NCBI GenBank assembly: GCA_002383325.1
Contig: DFYJ01000138.1
Span: 42,501 to 75,156 of the forward strand
Length of the DNA: 32,656 nucleotides
Direction of reading: 5' to 3'
DNA from: Candidatus Aminicenantes bacterium UBA4085
Lineage (GTDB): Bacteria > Acidobacteriota > Aminicenantia > Aminicenantales > UBA4085
In this document: one piece after another, positions 32,524 through 32,656 of the stretch
Numbering within the stretch: position 1 is the stretch's first letter
Layout: the number at the start of each line of letters is the position of its first letter
Program-made: the position numbers and the translations under genes
Notes under the pieces: generated by a model
Databases searched by the model: none
What the model was told of the DNA's origin: nothing
The model's input: the letters and a program-made list of their open reading frames with translations, nothing else

Positions 32524-32656
32524 ATGAAGGGGAAGCGGAAGTGCAGGTGCGATGGGGACCGGTTGCCGATGTATGTCGCCGAAGCCATCGAGGGGGTCGG
32601 CGGACTGGGGAACCTGCAACGTTCCATCCCTTCCGGGGAGGAGATCGCCTATCAGG
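32524..32656 (+). CDS. Truncated N-terminus of an unknown protein
   Basis: The frame from ATG 32524 runs open to the window edge and gives 44 residues with a short Cys pair (KCRCDGDRLP) and then a helix-like MYVAEAIEGVGGLGNL. I cannot identify it. No ribosome binding site is seen. The frame is closed just upstream by a stop at 32494-32496. Confidence 0.4.
   Translation, partial: MKGKRKCRCDGDRLPMYVAEAIEGVGGLGNLQRSIPSGEEIAYQ

Noticed and set aside
32430..32627. Minus-strand 65-codon open frame near the right edge
   Set aside because: It overlaps the plus-strand frame that runs off the window; no domain or ribosome binding site. The evidence is thin for both, and the plus frame is only slightly better supported.

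Overview
The window joins two stretches that look as if they come from different domains of life. From base 1 to about 24.6-24.8 kb the DNA is very G+C-rich, third codon positions are almost all G or C, start codons follow bacterial GGAGG-type ribosome binding sites, and there are bacterial promoters (TTGACA-17-TAACAT; TTGACT-17-TAGGAT) and a UUCG-loop intrinsic terminator. Secreted and Tat-exported enzymes, M16 peptidase pairs, a GH109-type oxidoreductase-fold enzyme and a small secreted protein of a kind I associate with Acidobacteria suggest a Ca. Aminicenantes/Acidobacteriota-like bacterium. That taxonomic guess is inference. From about 25.0 kb to the end the G+C content falls, intergenic DNA is AT-rich with archaeal TATA boxes (TTTATATA, TATATAAG), GGTGA-type ribosome binding sites appear, and phoU is the archaeal AbrB-PhoU fusion. 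This suggests a euryarchaeon, perhaps Thermoplasmata/Methanomassiliicoccales-like (also inference).

Left region (1-23.46 kb): the 3' part of aspS; a small membrane protein; a large kinase-like multi-membrane protein; two large exported glycoside-hydrolase-like proteins, one with a C-terminal formylglycine-generating-enzyme (SUMF1) domain, flanking a thioredoxin-like protein with a CPPC motif; a small-protein/nucleotidyltransferase pair that looks like a toxin-antitoxin (TA) module; a Tat-exported class V aminotransferase-like enzyme; a small secreted protein; an M1-like lipoprotein peptidase with TPR repeats and an incomplete zinc site; a GH109-type enzyme; a tandem pair of M16 peptidases; a beta-propeller lipoprotein; and a Phd/PIN TA pair.

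Right region (23.46-32.66 kb): a phosphate-uptake (Pst) operon on the minus strand in the order pstS-pstC-pstA-pstB2-pstB1, with a divergent phoU. PstS carries two complete phosphate-binding domains in one chain. The two ATPases are degenerate in complementary places: PstB1 has a broken signature motif, and PstB2 has Asn in place of the switch His. Together they predict an asymmetric heterodimer with one consensus ATP site. Compositional character changes inside pstB2, so the operon is either an interdomain hybrid or a misassembly at a conserved gene. Beyond phoU lie a small membrane-anchored protein, an AbiE-type (type IV) TA locus with a strong inverted repeat at its promoter and a frameshifted toxin gene, an AhpD-like CxxC protein, and a truncated gene at the edge.

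The observations most worth checking are the bacterial/archaeal junction within pstB2, the complementary PstB pair, the double-domain PstS, the repeats between pstS and phoU, and the operator and frameshift of the AbiE locus. No tRNA, rRNA, CRISPR array or insertion sequence was seen.
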